Source: Bacillus sp. EAC (lineage in GTDB: Bacteria > Bacillota > Bacilli > Bacillales > Bacillaceae_G). Taken from it: a stretch of 64,000 nucleotides of DNA. The notes below the pieces were generated by a model. It did not search any database and was not told the origin of the DNA. It saw nothing but the letters and a program-made list of their open reading frames with translations. Both the position numbers and the translations under genes were made by a program. Positions 17,583-27,165 of this stretch are shown here, piece by piece; position 1 is the stretch's first letter, and each line of letters begins with the position of its first letter. Where the stretch lies: the NCBI RefSeq assembly GCF_002156875.1, contig NZ_NCSY01000010.1, positions 124,001 through 188,000 of the forward strand. Direction: 5' to 3'.

Positions 17583-18749
17583 ATGATGAAAAGATTTATA
17601 AATGATAACGTTAAAGAAATTCAAATCTCAGGTATTAGAAAATTTGCCCAACAAATTGAAAAATATGAAAACGTCATTGCATTAACTTTAGGTCAACCAG
17701 ACTTTCATACACCAACACAAATTAAAGAAGCTGCGATTGAAGCAATCAATCATAATCAGACAGTTTATACTCCAAATGCGGGGCTACCTTCACTTCGAAT
17801 AGCTGCTTCAAACTATTTAAAGGTAAAATATGACTTAACTTACGATCCTACAAATGAAGTAATTGTAACTGTTGGTGCGAGCCAAGCAATTGATGTTACT
17901 TTTCGTACAATTTTAACAAAGGGTTGTGAAGTTATTCTTCCTGCTCCTATCTATCCTGGTTATGCTCCAATCATTACGACTTGTGGTGCTACTCCAGTAT
18001 TTGTTGATACTTCAGATAGTGGATTTAAAATCACACCAGAACAATTAGAGAATTACATAACCGACAATACCCGATGTATCGTTTTACCTTATCCAAATAA
18101 TCCTACCGGAGTCACTTTAACGAAAGAAGAGCTTGAAATTCTAGCTGATTATCTTTCGGAAAAAGATATTTTTATCCTTTCAGATGAAATCTATAGTGAA
18201 CTAACGTTTGAATCAAGACATTTATCAATTGCCAGTTTTCCAAATATGAGAGATAAAACAATCGTTATTAATGGATTGAGTAAGTCACACTCTATGACAG
18301 GTTGGAGAATTGGATTCATTTACGCACCTGCTTATTTAGCTCAAGAAATATTAAAAGTACATCAATATAATGTATCATGTGCTTCATCAATTTCCCAATT
18401 TGCAGCTATCACTGCACTAACTGACTGTATCGATTCACCAATCGAGATGGCAATTGAATATAAACGTAGACGTGACTATATGCTCGAACGATTAGATCGA
18501 ATGGGACTTACGTGTGCAAAGCCAGGTGGTGCATTTTATTTATTTCCATCGATTAAAGAATTCAATATGCCTTCAATGGAATTTGCCATAAAATTAGTAG
18601 AGCAACAAAAATTGGCGGTAATTCCTGGAGAAGCATTTTCTGAATATGGTGATTCATATATTCGATTATCTTATGCTTATTCAATGGAAGAACTTAAAGA
18701 AGCGTGTGACCGTTTAGAAGCATTTATTCAAAGCTTAATAACAAAATAA
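17583..18749 (+). CDS. patA: N-acetyl-LL-diaminopimelate aminotransferase PatA
   Basis: This is a fold-type I PLP aminotransferase (388 residues). PatA in B. subtilis converts N-acetyl-2-amino-6-oxopimelate to N-acetyl-LL-diaminopimelate, the step after DapH. The PLP-binding Lys lies in GLSKSHSMTGWRIGF, the cofactor-contacting Asn/Asp in PNNPTG and SDEIYSE, and the carboxylate-binding Arg in SYIRLSY. N-terminal EIQISGIRKF and TLGQPDF match the homologue. Two adjacent ATGs exist; the second (17586) has better spacing from GAGGG. patA-cheV-ykyB are neighbours in B. subtilis too, but here four other genes lie between cheV and patA. Confidence 0.9.
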   Translation: MMKRFINDNVKEIQISGIRKFAQQIEKYENVIALTLGQPDFHTPTQIKEAAIEAINHNQTVYTPNAGLPSLRIAASNYLKVKYDLTYDPTNEVIVTVGASQAIDVTFRTILTKGCEVILPAPIYPGYAPIITTCGATPVFVDTSDSGFKITPEQLENYITDNTRCIVLPYPNNPTGVTLTKEELEILADYLSEKDIFILSDEIYSELTFESRHLSIASFPNMRDKTIVINGLSKSHSMTGWRIGFIYAPAYLAQEILKVHQYNVSCASSISQFAAITALTDCIDSPIEMAIEYKRRRDYMLERLDRMGLTCAKPGGAFYLFPSIKEFNMPSMEFAIKLVEQQKLAVIPGEAFSEYGDSYIRLSYAYSMEELKEACDRLEAFIQSLITK

Positions 18750-18771
18750 TGACTATTAATATAACGAATCA

Positions 18772-18806
18772 AAAAAACCGTGATTTCATTTGAAATCACG
18801 GTTTTT
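18772..18806. terminator. Bidirectional terminator between patA and the RDD gene
   Basis: AACCGTGATTTCA and TGAAATCACGGTT form a long perfect stem, flanked by A and T runs, between convergent genes. Confidence 0.9.
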
Positions 18807-18808
18807 TC

Positions 18809-19258
18809 TTATCTAGTCTGTATGACACTAGTTTTAAATACTAAATCTTGTAATGTTTTACGATCTTTTCTAAATAACATTAAATATGCATTTAGAATGA
18901 CTGGTATACCTAATAATAAAATAGATAATACAGCAATAAAGATAAAACGAACTAGAAAAATACCAACTTTAGTTTCTTCGTAATTATCTTTAATCATTTT
19001 TACACTCATCATTCGCTGACCTAATGTCATTCCTTTATTTACGATAGGAACGAATACAAATAATAACAGCATTATAGCAAAGATAACAATGATATCAATT
19101 GTAGAATTTCCTGAAGTTGAATTAAATCGACTAAATATTTTTTCAGGTTTCATCGTAATTAACGCAATTATGACTCCATAACAAATCGATACAATAAACA
19201 TATCAAAAATAAACGCGCTTAATCTGTGATAAAACCTAGCAAGTTGTAAATTCTGCAC
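18809..19258 (-). CDS. RDD family membrane protein
   Basis: This is a 149-residue RDD-domain protein with three or four hydrophobic segments (about 15-35, 52-72 and 100-125). The family-defining Arg and Asp residues appear in YHRLSAFIFDMFIV near the N-terminus and in a late Asp (KTLQDLVF). The function is unknown; some RDD proteins have been linked to Na+/H+ exchange. The start is GTG at 19258, 6 nt after GAGGG. It lies 25 nt downstream of ykwC on the same strand, so the two may be cotranscribed. Confidence 0.8.
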   Translation of the reverse strand: MQNLQLARFYHRLSAFIFDMFIVSICYGVIIALITMKPEKIFSRFNSTSGNSTIDIIVIFAIMLLLFVFVPIVNKGMTLGQRMMSVKMIKDNYEETKVGIFLVRFIFIAVLSILLLGIPVILNAYLMLFRKDRKTLQDLVFKTSVIQTR

Positions 19259-19283
19259 TTGTAACCCTCAATCCTAAAAATTA

Positions 19284-20180
19284 TTAAACGTGATGTGATG
19301 GGTCATACATCATATAAAGTGCTTGTGTACCCTTTTCATCAAGTCCATTTCTTGACAATTCATCATAGCAATTCTTCGCTAGTAATAAACCTGGAAGCTT
19401 CAAGTTCATTCGTTCAGCTTCTTCAATGGCAATTCCCATATCTTTAATAAAATGTTTAATATAAAACCCTGGTTCAAAATCGCCTTTTAATACTCGTGGT
19501 GCTAAATTACTTAATGACCAACTTCCAGCTGCACCAGTCGATATGCTACTCAACACTTTTTCTCCATTTAAACCTGCCGCTTTTGCATAAGCAATCGCTT
19601 CACATACACCAAGCATATTTGATGCAATTGCAATTTGGTTACACATTTTTACATGTTGTCCATTACCTGCTTGACCATGATATACAATATTTTGACCTAA
19701 AACTTCTAATAATGTAGACATTTTATGAAAAGTATTTTCTTCTCCGCCGACCATAATTGCTAATTTAGCTTCTCTTGCACCTAAATCGCCACCAGAAACT
19801 GGTGCATCTAATGAATACATGCCCAGAGCTTTTGCTTCATTTTCTATTTTTTTAGCTAAAGTAGGTGTAGAAGTTGTAAAATCAATAAATGTTGTTCCAG
19901 TTTTTGCAGATTGAAATAAGCCATTTTCTCCAAAATAAACCTCTTCTAAATCTGAAGGATAGCCAACCATCGTACAAATTACTTCACAATTTGAAGCTAA
20001 TTGTTTTGGTGTTTCATACCAAGTTGCACCTAATTCGATTAACTCATTAGCTTTCACCTTAGTTCGATTATAGATATGCAGTTTCGCGCCAGCATTAATT
20101 AAATGTTTCGCCATACTTTTACCCATGACTCCTATCCCAATAAATCCAATATGAAGATTATTCAATTTAACTCTATCCAT
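19284..20180 (-). CDS. ykwC: 3-hydroxyisobutyrate dehydrogenase-family protein YkwC
   Basis: This NAD(P)-dependent beta-hydroxyacid dehydrogenase of 298 residues resembles B. subtilis YkwC. The Rossmann motif GFIGIGVMG is near residue 13, the substrate-binding DAPVSGGDLGA near 125, and the catalytic Lys in GQHVKMCNQ near 178; GAAGSWSLSN and HFIKDMGIA are also typical. The exact substrate is unknown. The N-terminus is about ten residues longer than the B. subtilis protein. It is followed by the RDD gene. Confidence 0.87.
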   Translation of the reverse strand: MDRVKLNNLHIGFIGIGVMGKSMAKHLINAGAKLHIYNRTKVKANELIELGATWYETPKQLASNCEVICTMVGYPSDLEEVYFGENGLFQSAKTGTTFIDFTTSTPTLAKKIENEAKALGMYSLDAPVSGGDLGAREAKLAIMVGGEENTFHKMSTLLEVLGQNIVYHGQAGNGQHVKMCNQIAIASNMLGVCEAIAYAKAAGLNGEKVLSSISTGAAGSWSLSNLAPRVLKGDFEPGFYIKHFIKDMGIAIEEAERMNLKLPGLLLAKNCYDELSRNGLDEKGTQALYMMYDPSHHV

Positions 20181-20367
20181 CTATCTTACTTCCCTTCTAT
20201 ACTTGTTCCCTTCATAAAACTACCATAAATTCACGTAATAAAAAAGCTGAAACACTTAAGTAATCTAACTATTTCATGCCTTTTAAGAAGATTTTAATAA
20301 ACGAGTAAGAAATTGATTTTTATTCGAATAAATAAACTGAAAATCAAGTTTAATTCAAGCTAATTTG

Positions 20368-20398
20368 TTGACTCTAATAATGTAAGTATCTATATTAG
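20368..20398 (+). promoter_or_regulatory. Sigma-A promoter of the nitroreductase gene with a possible operator
   Basis: TTGACT (20368-20373), a 17-bp spacer and TATATT (20391-20396) stand about 50 bp before the gene. CTAATA and TATTAG (20374-20379 and 20393-20398) form an inverted repeat across the spacer and -10, a plausible repressor site. Confidence 0.5.
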
Positions 20399-20448
20399 TA
20401 AAGTAACTCGATTTACATAAGATCAATGATTTTTTGGAGGAATATAAA

Positions 20449-21063
20449 ATGAAAAACGAACAATTTTTTGAAATGATAAAAGAACGAAACTCAACTCGAG
20501 CTTTTGATAATTCGATTGAAATAAGTCAAAGTGAAATCACAGAGTTGCTTGATGCAGCGATGACAGCACCATCTGCTTGGAATCTTCAGCATTGGAAATT
20601 TGTTGTATTCCATGGAGAAGAAGCTCAAGGTAAGCTTTTACCAATTGCATACAATCAAGGTCAAATTAAAGATGCATCAGTTGTTATTGCCGTTTTAGCT
20701 GATACAGAGTCTGCAAAAAATGTTGATCCTGTCTTTGATCCAGCAGTAAAAGCTGGCTATATGACTCAAGAAGCAAAAGACAAATTAAAAGCAAATGTAA
20801 TTAATGCTTATTCTACAGAACAACGCAACCGTGAACAAGGCATCTTAAACTCCTCACTTGCAGGTATGCAATTAATTCTAGCTGCATCTGCAAACGGTTG
20901 GAATACATGTGCAATTGGTGGATTTGATGAAAAAGCATTTAGAGAAACTTTCTTATCGGATAATCGATATATTCCAACAATGCTTATAGCAATCGGAAAA
21001 GAGAAAGTTCCTGGTCATCCAACGAATAGATTCTCAGCTAAAGAAATGTCTATTTGGATCTAA
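20449..21063 (+). CDS. yodC: YodC-like FMN nitroreductase
   Basis: This 204-residue nitroreductase-family flavoprotein is closest in my memory to B. subtilis YodC, which belongs to the quinone/diamide/electrophile stress response. FMN-binding elements are RNSTRAFD near the start, TAPSAWNLQHWKFVVF (about 38-53) and the C-terminal CAIGGFDEKAF loop. It likely reduces quinones or nitroaromatics with NAD(P)H in the cytoplasm. The frame opens at 20434, but ATG 20449 follows TTGGAGGA and is preferred. The convergent neighbour is an ArsR regulator; in B. subtilis yodC is instead next to the HxlR-type yodB. Confidence 0.82.
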   Translation: MKNEQFFEMIKERNSTRAFDNSIEISQSEITELLDAAMTAPSAWNLQHWKFVVFHGEEAQGKLLPIAYNQGQIKDASVVIAVLADTESAKNVDPVFDPAVKAGYMTQEAKDKLKANVINAYSTEQRNREQGILNSSLAGMQLILAASANGWNTCAIGGFDEKAFRETFLSDNRYIPTMLIAIGKEKVPGHPTNRFSAKEMSIWI

Positions 21064-21072
21064 TAAATTAAC

Positions 21073-21111
21073 AAAAGGGATTCTGACAAAAGTCGGAGTC
21101 CCTTTTTTTTA
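21073..21111. terminator. Bidirectional terminator between the nitroreductase and arsR-type genes
   Basis: AAAGGGA...GAC and GTC...TCCCTTT form a long stem with two mismatches and a T8 run, shared by convergent genes. Confidence 0.8.
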
Positions 21112-21408
21112 ACAACTCTCTTCAACTGTTACAATTAACTTCTTTAATAATTCTATTGAAGCATCAATCGAGAGCGAATAGTAGCGATGTGTTCCTTTTT
21201 GCTCAATTTCAACTAAAGCATTATCTCTTAAGATCTTTAAATGATGTGAAATAGCTGGTCTCGATAAAGATGTTTTCTCTGTAATTTCATTCACAGTTAA
21301 GGATTCATTGCTAGCTAACATTAGTATAATATCTTGTCTATATGGATCACTTAATGCCTGAAATAAGGGAATACACTCTCTAAAAACACTAATTGCCTCA
21401 TTACTCAT
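21109..21408 (-). CDS. ArsR/SmtB-family transcriptional regulator
   Basis: This 99-residue winged-helix repressor has a recognition helix region ITEKTSLSRPAISHHLKILRD (about 43-63) and a wing EIEQKGTHRYYSL. It lacks the CVC motif of arsenic sensors; the only Cys residues are at the N-terminus (RECIP) and near the end, so metal sensing is doubtful and redox or another signal is possible. The target may be its own gene or the convergent nitroreductase; this is inference. Confidence 0.82.
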   Translation of the reverse strand: MSNEAISVFRECIPLFQALSDPYRQDIILMLASNESLTVNEITEKTSLSRPAISHHLKILRDNALVEIEQKGTHRYYSLSIDASIELLKKLIVTVEESC

Positions 21409-21411
21409 TTA

Positions 21412-21800
21412 TGTCACCTACTTTATTTTCCAAAAATAAGATTAATCGTTTAACAATTTAAACCTACACTAAAATAAAGTAGAGGATTTGTCAATGTTAC
21501 TATACAGGTATAACAATATACGATTTTAATTTTTCCTTTAAGTTATAGCAGTATTCGTGTTGATATAAAAAAGTAATACGTGGATTCCCAATTCAGGATG
21601 TTCGCTTTTTAGTAGTGGGACGGGAGATTAGCCTCCTCAGCTCACCTGTTAAGGTTTCACATGTCAAGTTACTTAAACAGGAGACTCATTTCTTCTACTC
21701 CTATAATCTTCTTATTTAACTGATTGCTTTAACAAATCCTTTTAAAAACAACAAAATTTTAATCATTTCTTTTATTTAGATTTTAGTTCTGTAAACCGGA
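21412..21800. other. Intergenic region between arsR-type gene and ptsI
   Basis: This region of about 420 bp holds a degenerate dispersed repeat copy (about 21580-21760) and the ptsI terminator at its left end. No gene was seen. Confidence 0.6.
21580..21760. repeat. Dispersed repeat copy 2 (short, degenerate)
   Basis: It is recognisable by CAGGATGTTCGCTTTTTAG, TTAGCCTCCTCAG and the AAAAACAACAAAATTT tail, but the arms have diverged and the GC content has decayed. It appears to be an old copy. Confidence 0.65.
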
Positions 21801-21802
21801 AT

Positions 21803-21834
21803 AAAAAAACAACAGGGTCGCCTGTTGTTTTTTT
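21803..21834 (-). terminator. Terminator of ptsHI
   Basis: A 14-bp perfect stem (ACAACAGG/CCTGTTGT core, loop GTCG) with A/T runs lies directly after the ptsI stop. Confidence 0.9.
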
Positions 21835-23542
21835 AAATACTGTTAACTAAATTTACAACTTCTTCAGCAGTTGACATAGATAAAGCTTTTTCAGCTAATG
21901 TTTCCATCTCAGCTTTAGAAAGCTTAGCCATTTGACTACGTGCTGGAAGTATTGATGTCGCGCTCATAGAGAACTCATGTAAACCAAGTCCAACTAGTAA
22001 AGGAATTGCAAGTGAATCTCCAGCCATTTCGCCGCACATTCCAGCCCATTTACCTTCTTTGTTTGCCGCATCAATTACCATCTTAACTAATCTAAGAATA
22101 GAAGGGTTATATGGTTGATATAAATAAGCCACTTGTTCATTCATACGGTCAGCAGCCATTGTATATTGAATTAAATCGTTTGTTCCAATACTAAAGAAGT
22201 CTACTTCTTTCGCAAATACATCTGCTAAAACTGCAGAAGCTGGAATTTCAACCATCATCCCAATTTCAATACCATCTGAAACTTTTACATTTTCCTTGAT
22301 TAATTGTTCTTTTTCTTCCAACAGAACAGCTTTAGCAGCTCTAAATTCATCAACAGTTGCGATCATTGGGAACATAACCTTTAAGTTACCGTAAACACTA
22401 GCTCTTAATAAAGCACGTAACTGAGTACGGAAAATGTCCTTTTGATCTAGACATAAACGAATAGCGCGATATCCTAAGAATGGATTCATTTCTTTTGGCA
22501 AGTGTAAATAAGATAATTCTTTATCTCCACCGATATCTAAAGTACGTACAACGACCGGTTTACTCCCCATACTTTCAAGAACTGTTTTATATGACTCGAA
22601 CTGTTCTTCTTCGGTTGGGAAACTGTCACGTCCCATATAAAGAAACTCCGTACGGTAAAGACCAACGCCTTCACCACCATTATTAATAACACCCTCTACA
22701 TCATTTGGTGTACCAATATTCGCTACTAGCTCAACGTGATGTCCATCTTTTGTAACTGTTGGTTCATTTTTCAATTTAGCCCACTCGACTTTTTGAAGCT
22801 CGAATTTCTCTTTTTTCGCTTTAAATTCAGCAAGTTCTTCTTGAGTTGGATCAACAATAACTTGACCATCTAAACCATCAACAATTACTGTTACGCCATT
22901 CTCAATTTTACCTGTTACTTCTTTTGTTCCTACTACAGCAGGAATTTCTAGAGAACGAGCCATAATTGCCGAATGTGACGTACGTCCACCAATATCAGTT
23001 GTAAAACCTAAAGCATATTTACGATTTAATTGTGCCGTATCAGATGGCGTTAAATCTTCTGCAATTATAATCACTTCTTCAGTAATGTTTGCAGGGTTCG
23101 AAATAGTTACGCCTAATAAATGAGCCATTACACGTTTTGTTACATCACGTATATCAGCAGCACGTTCTTTCATATATTCATTGTCCATGCTTTCGAACAT
23201 TTGAACAAACATAGAGGCAACTTCATTCATAGCAAATTCTGCATTTACATTTTCTGATTTAATTTTGTCTTTTACTGGGTTAACAAGTTCTGGGTCATTT
23301 AAAACTAAGATGTGTGCAGAAAAAATTGCTGCTTTATCTTCACCAAGTTCTACATTCGCGTGATCGCGAATCTTTTCTAGTTCAGTGTTTGAAATTTGAA
23401 TTGCATGATCAAAACGTACAATTTCAGCATCAACATCTGAAATTTGCTTCTTAACAATGCTTAATTCAGGGTTTTCTAAGCGAAATGCCTTGGCAATCGC
23501 AATCCCACTAGAAGCTGCGATACCATTAATATGTAAAGACAT
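21833..23542 (-). CDS. ptsI: PTS enzyme I (phosphoenolpyruvate-protein phosphotransferase)
   Basis: Enzyme I takes phosphate from phosphoenolpyruvate and passes it to HPr, starting all PTS sugar uptake. The 569-residue product is of standard length. The N-terminal HPr-binding/phosphohistidine domain carries the active His in [12 protein letters not shown] (H190). The C-terminal PEP-binding barrel has [10 protein letters not shown] and the signature [14 protein letters not shown], plus the catalytic Cys in GMCGEMAGD. It is translationally coupled to ptsH: the stop and start overlap in TAATG at 23542. The pair is followed by a strong terminator. Confidence 0.97.
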   Translation of the reverse strand: MSLHINGIAASSGIAIAKAFRLENPELSIVKKQISDVDAEIVRFDHAIQISNTELEKIRDHANVELGEDKAAIFSAHILVLNDPELVNPVKDKIKSENVNAEFAMNEVASMFVQMFESMDNEYMKERAADIRDVTKRVMAHLLGVTISNPANITEEVIIIAEDLTPSDTAQLNRKYALGFTTDIGGRTSHSAIMARSLEIPAVVGTKEVTGKIENGVTVIVDGLDGQVIVDPTQEELAEFKAKKEKFELQKVEWAKLKNEPTVTKDGHHVELVANIGTPNDVEGVINNGGEGVGLYRTEFLYMGRDSFPTEEEQFESYKTVLESMGSKPVVVRTLDIGGDKELSYLHLPKEMNPFLGYRAIRLCLDQKDIFRTQLRALLRASVYGNLKVMFPMIATVDEFRAAKAVLLEEKEQLIKENVKVSDGIEIGMMVEIPASAVLADVFAKEVDFFSIGTNDLIQYTMAADRMNEQVAYLYQPYNPSILRLVKMVIDAANKEGKWAGMCGEMAGDSLAIPLLVGLGLHEFSMSATSILPARSQMAKLSKAEMETLAEKALSMSTAEEVVNLVNSI

Positions 23543-23805
23543 TACTCGCCTAGGCCTTCTTTTTTCATTGTTTCTTCAATTGCAGCAAGAGCTTGGTCAG
23601 CATCTTCACCATTAGCTGAAATTTTAATTTCAGTTCCTTGTTGAATCCCTAAAGACATTACACCCATGATTGACTTTAAATTAACAGATTTACCATTGTA
23701 CTCTAAATTAATATCTGAGTTAAATTTACCAGCTACATTTACTAATAATGTTGCAGGACGTGCATGAATTCCAGAATCAGCTGTTACTTTAAATGTTTTT
23801 TCCAT
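23542..23805 (-). CDS. ptsH: Phosphocarrier protein HPr
   Basis: HPr is the small phosphocarrier between enzyme I and sugar-specific EIIs, and the CcpA co-effector in Gram-positive bacteria. The 87-residue product has the active His in [10 protein letters not shown] (H14 here, equivalent to His15) and the regulatory Ser in NLKSIMGV (S45, equivalent to Ser46), phosphorylated by HPr kinase. The frame continues to 23835, but ATG 23805 follows AAAGGAG and matches HPr length. It has its own sigma-A promoter within the ptsG-ptsH gap, with a possible NagR operator just downstream. Confidence 0.97.
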   Translation of the reverse strand: MEKTFKVTADSGIHARPATLLVNVAGKFNSDINLEYNGKSVNLKSIMGVMSLGIQQGTEIKISANGEDADQALAAIEETMKKEGLGE

Positions 23806-23839
23806 TATATTTATCTCCTTTGTGATTAAATCCACATTT

Positions 23840-23855
23840 TTGGTATAGACATTTG
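23840..23855 (-). promoter_or_regulatory. Possible NagR operator in the ptsHI leader
   Basis: TTGGTATAGACATT contains the core TGTCTATAC (minus strand), which is identical to the core at the nagA promoter. It lies roughly 10-20 nt downstream of the expected ptsHI transcription start. NagR/DasR-type sites are built on a GTCTANAC-like core; assignment to NagR is inference. Confidence 0.45.
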
Positions 23856-23868
23856 GCCTACTAAGAAT

Positions 23869-23897
23869 ATTCTATTAAAAGGGGTGCATAGTGTCAA
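23869..23897 (-). promoter_or_regulatory. Sigma-A promoter of ptsHI
   Basis: On the minus strand TTGACA (23897-23892) is followed after 17 bp by TAGAAT (23874-23869), close to consensus. The -35 box lies in the loop of the ptsG terminator hairpin. Confidence 0.75.
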
Positions 23898-23910
23898 CTA
23901 TACAACCCCC
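23876..23910 (-). terminator. Terminator of ptsG, overlapping the ptsHI promoter
   Basis: GGGGTTGTATAGT and ACTATGCACCCC pair (one bulge, one G-U pair) around a short loop and are followed by TTTT on the minus strand. The stem is GC-rich for this genome. Confidence 0.65.
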
Positions 23911-23940
23911 TCCAAAATGTAAACATTTTTCGAATTTTTT

Positions 23941-25986
23941 CTACTTTATTTTTATAATGCCTACTTCACCTTTTGATTGCTTACCTGATTTTTCAATTAT
24001 TACTTGTTGACCTTCAGATAAGTTAGTAAACACAACAGGTGTAATTGTTGATGGTGCATTTTCGCGAATGTAGTGTAAATCTAATTTCACTAATTGTTGT
24101 CCTTTTGTAACTTTGTCTCCTTGAGACACAAGTACTTCAAAACCTTCACCATTTAATTTTACTGTATCAATACCAATGTGAATTAGAATTTCTTTACCAC
24201 CGTTTGATAAGATACCAATCGCATGTTTAGTTGGGAAAACATTTACGATTTCCCCATCAACTGGTGAAACAACCGTTCCTTCTGATGGGATAATTGCAAA
24301 ACCATCACCCATCATTTTTCCTGAGAAAACTTGGTCTGGCACTTCAGTGATTGGAATAATTTCTCCTTCAATTGGATTAATTATTTCTTCATCAGTTGAT
24401 TGGTTAGTTGTTACTACTTTATCTTCATTTTTTGCAATAAAAGGTCTTTTCCCTGTCATTATATCTTTAATTTGTGTTTTTAATGTATCTGATTTAGGCC
24501 CAAAGATCGCTTGAATATTGTTACCAACTTCAAGTACTCCCGCAGCACCAAGTGCTTTTAGACGATCTTTCTTAACTTCATCTTTTTCTTTTACTTGGAC
24601 ACGTAAACGAGTAATACATGCATCTAATGAAGCAATATTATCTTTTCCACCAAGTGCTTGTAATATTTCATAAGGTAATTCATTTGCTGGAGTATTACTT
24701 TCCATTTCTTCAGTAATAGCATCTTCACGACCTGGAGTTTTTAAGTTCCATTTGCGAATTGCAAAACGGAATCCAAAATAGTAAATTACCGCTAATATTA
24801 AGCCAACGATGATTACCCACCACCAGCCAGTTCTATTTGGAAGTACCCCAAATAATAAGAAGTCAATTAACCCGCCAGAAAAAGTCATACCAATTTTCAC
24901 ATTTAGTAATTGCATTACCATAAATGATAAACCTGCAAAGATTGCATGAATACCGAATAATACTGGGGCAACGAATAAGAATGAAAATTCGATTGGTTCA
25001 GTAATACCAGTTAAGAATGAAGTTAATGCAGCTGATGCTAAAATACCTGCAGCTAATTTTTTATTTTCAGGTTTTGCTTCATGATACATTGCTAAAGCTG
25101 CAGCTGGTAATCCAAACATCATGAACGGGAATTTACCAACCATGAATGTTCCAGCAGTTAACTTCACACCATCTTTTAATTGAGCGAAGAAGATTTTTTG
25201 GTCACCATGAACTACCATACCAGTTTTATCTGTATATGATCCAAACTCGAACCAGAAAGGTGCATAGAATATATGGTGTAATCCAAATGGAATTAGTGAA
25301 CGTTCAATTACACCGAATATAAATGCTGATAAAGTTAGGTTCGCATCGATCATATTATGAGAAAATGTATTTAAGCCATGTTGAATCGGTGGCCAAATGA
25401 AACACATTAAAATACCAAGTAAAACTGAGAAAGCCGCTGTTGCAATTGGAACAAATCGTTTTCCTGCAAAGAATCCTAAGTATGATGGCAAATCAATTTC
25501 AAAGTATTTATTATAAGCCCATGCAGCTAAGATACCAACAATAATACCGCCAAATACACCTGTTTGTAATGTAGGAATACCTAATACAAATGCATATGAT
25601 GGATCATCAAATTTTGCTATATTTAATGCTTTATCTAAAACAATAAAATGTCCAACATCTTTGAACACGCTCATTGTTTTATTCATAATAAGGTAACCAA
25701 CGATTGCAGCTAGTCCTGCAACGCCTTCACCACCAGCTAATCCTACGGCAACACCTACTGCGAATAATAAAGACAAATTACCGAAAATAATGTCACCAGA
25801 TTGTTCCATAACTTTAGCAACTAGTTGGAACCAGTGAGCATCCAGAAATGGTAAATATTTTAATGTTTGGGGATTTTGAAATGCATTACCAAATGCAAGT
25901 AATAATCCGGCAGCTGGTAGAATTGCAACTGGAAGCATTAGAGCTTTACCAACTTTTTGAAGTACGCCAAAAATCTTCTTAAACAT
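23941..25986 (-). CDS. ptsG: Glucose-specific PTS transporter EIICBA
   Basis: PtsG imports and phosphorylates glucose. The 681-residue protein has the domain order IIC (about 1-400, many membrane segments), IIB (about 430-515, phospho-Cys in [10 protein letters not shown]) and IIA (about 545-681, phospho-His in [18 protein letters not shown]), the usual Bacillus fusion. The frame begins further up, but ATG 25986 has an AAAAGGAGG site 6 nt away and is chosen. Upstream lies a sigma-A promoter and a leader with a GlcT-type RNA antiterminator and terminator, so expression should need glucose via GlcT. It is followed by a terminator and then ptsHI. Confidence 0.95.
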   Translation of the reverse strand: MFKKIFGVLQKVGKALMLPVAILPAAGLLLAFGNAFQNPQTLKYLPFLDAHWFQLVAKVMEQSGDIIFGNLSLLFAVGVAVGLAGGEGVAGLAAIVGYLIMNKTMSVFKDVGHFIVLDKALNIAKFDDPSYAFVLGIPTLQTGVFGGIIVGILAAWAYNKYFEIDLPSYLGFFAGKRFVPIATAAFSVLLGILMCFIWPPIQHGLNTFSHNMIDANLTLSAFIFGVIERSLIPFGLHHIFYAPFWFEFGSYTDKTGMVVHGDQKIFFAQLKDGVKLTAGTFMVGKFPFMMFGLPAAALAMYHEAKPENKKLAAGILASAALTSFLTGITEPIEFSFLFVAPVLFGIHAIFAGLSFMVMQLLNVKIGMTFSGGLIDFLLFGVLPNRTGWWWVIIVGLILAVIYYFGFRFAIRKWNLKTPGREDAITEEMESNTPANELPYEILQALGGKDNIASLDACITRLRVQVKEKDEVKKDRLKALGAAGVLEVGNNIQAIFGPKSDTLKTQIKDIMTGKRPFIAKNEDKVVTTNQSTDEEIINPIEGEIIPITEVPDQVFSGKMMGDGFAIIPSEGTVVSPVDGEIVNVFPTKHAIGILSNGGKEILIHIGIDTVKLNGEGFEVLVSQGDKVTKGQQLVKLDLHYIRENAPSTITPVVFTNLSEGQQVIIEKSGKQSKGEVGIIKIK

Positions 25987-26008
25987 TGTTATCCTCCTTT
26001 TATTCAAA

Positions 26009-26106
26009 CAAAAAAAGGCATGAGATAGAAAAATGTAATTATCACAATCCTGGGTATAGTTTCCCCTACCCTGATTTAATAATTCACATTTTTTCTACTC
26101 ATGCCT
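26009..26106 (-). terminator. Long leader terminator of ptsG (GlcT-controlled)
   Basis: On the minus strand AGGCATGAG (26106-26098) pairs with CTCATGCCT (26024-26016), extended by an AT-rich stem (GAAAAAATGT with ACATTTTTC) and an inner GGGTA/TACCC stem, and is followed by eight T. The whole hairpin spans about 90 nt, long for this class. Confidence 0.8.
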
Positions 26107-26124
26107 GATCGAATCAGTAACACG
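26097..26124 (-). promoter_or_regulatory. GlcT ribonucleic antiterminator (RAT) of ptsG
   Basis: The segment containing GTGTTACTGATTCGATCAGG then CATGAG matches the GlcT RAT remembered from B. subtilis ptsG. It overlaps the 5' arm of the leader terminator, so binding of GlcT would stabilise the antiterminator and let ptsG be read. Confidence 0.85.
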
Positions 26125-26168
26125 TATAATGTGTACTTGTTATTCACTTTTGTTATGATTTCGCTTTC

Positions 26169-26197
26169 ATTATATCTATATCATAAAAAAATATCAA
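26169..26197 (-). promoter_or_regulatory. Sigma-A promoter of ptsG
   Basis: TTGATA (26197-26192), 17 bp, TATAAT (26174-26169): near-perfect consensus. It lies just after the glcT stop codon. A sequence with one mismatch to the CcpA cre pattern (26156-26169) overlaps the start of transcription; this is suggestive only. Confidence 0.8.
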
Positions 26198-26207
26198 GTG
26201 ATTCAAC

Positions 26208-27062
26208 TTAATTATTTTTTAGTTTACTTTGTACGAGCCTTTCTAGATGAATCGTTAAATAGATTACCTCTGCTTCGTTCGCTTTCCTATTTAAAGAACT
26301 TTCTATCGATTTTAGAATTTTCCAAGCTAGATCATAGCAAAGTGGGTATTCTTTCTTCAATATTATCGCCAAAGCAGGTGATTCCTCAGAAGATTCTCCA
26401 TGGAAAATTCGATCAATTAAAAATCGAAGGTGACGTACTAGCCTTGAATAATGTATACTTTCACGATCTATTTTAATTTTTAAATAATCTTCTATATATA
26501 GAATTAATTCTTTAATGATTTGTGAAAACTTATGAACATCGGAAACCACTTCAATAGATAGGTTACTTACAATATGTAATGTAACAAACCCGACTTCTTC
26601 TATTGGTAAATTTATATCAATTTCATTATTAATTAATTCGATCACTTCTTCTGCAATTTTAAAATACTCAGGATACATCGCTTTTGTCTCTTGTAAAAAA
26701 GGATTTTCTACAATATAACCTTCTCGAATTCGTTTGATTGCATAGATTAAATGGTCAGTTAACCCAATATGAATTTGTTCATTTAATATACAGCCAGTTT
26801 TTTCTGCTATTAAATAGATTGCTTGTTGCAATGTTCCAGATAATTTTTCATCCATTACATGAATTAATGATTTATATTGCTTCTGCTTTTGTTCATCTTT
26901 TAAGACAAACATTTTTTCGACTAAACCTTCCATAATTAAATCGCCCTTAGTTTTATTAAAACCGATTCCTTTACCTAATAGAATTACTTCAGGGTGGTCT
27001 GCATTTTTAGCGATCAGTACATTATTATTTAAGACTTTTTTAATTGTATAGAATTCCGACAT
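26208..27062 (-). CDS. glcT: Transcriptional antiterminator GlcT
   Basis: GlcT is a BglG-family RNA-binding protein that prevents early termination of ptsG transcription when glucose is present. The 284-residue product has an N-terminal CAT RNA-binding domain (about 1-60, KKVLNNNVLIAKN) and two PTS regulation domains. The regulatory His residues are in GLTDHLIYAI and VTLHIVS (PRD1) and in RHLRFLI and LTIHLERL (PRD2); these are expected phosphorylation sites of PtsG and HPr. Its target RAT is visible directly downstream in the ptsG leader, which confirms the assignment. ATG at 27062 lies behind a G-rich site. Confidence 0.93.
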   Translation of the reverse strand: MSEFYTIKKVLNNNVLIAKNADHPEVILLGKGIGFNKTKGDLIMEGLVEKMFVLKDEQKQKQYKSLIHVMDEKLSGTLQQAIYLIAEKTGCILNEQIHIGLTDHLIYAIKRIREGYIVENPFLQETKAMYPEYFKIAEEVIELINNEIDINLPIEEVGFVTLHIVSNLSIEVVSDVHKFSQIIKELILYIEDYLKIKIDRESIHYSRLVRHLRFLIDRIFHGESSEESPALAIILKKEYPLCYDLAWKILKSIESSLNRKANEAEVIYLTIHLERLVQSKLKNN

Positions 27063-27165
27063 TTCTCTATACCACCCCCCAATTTCAAAATAGCTATATT
27101 ATCATAACATAATTTTTCAAAAAAAGTTAAATGACTAATACTGTTCACAAAATAATCATATGTTT

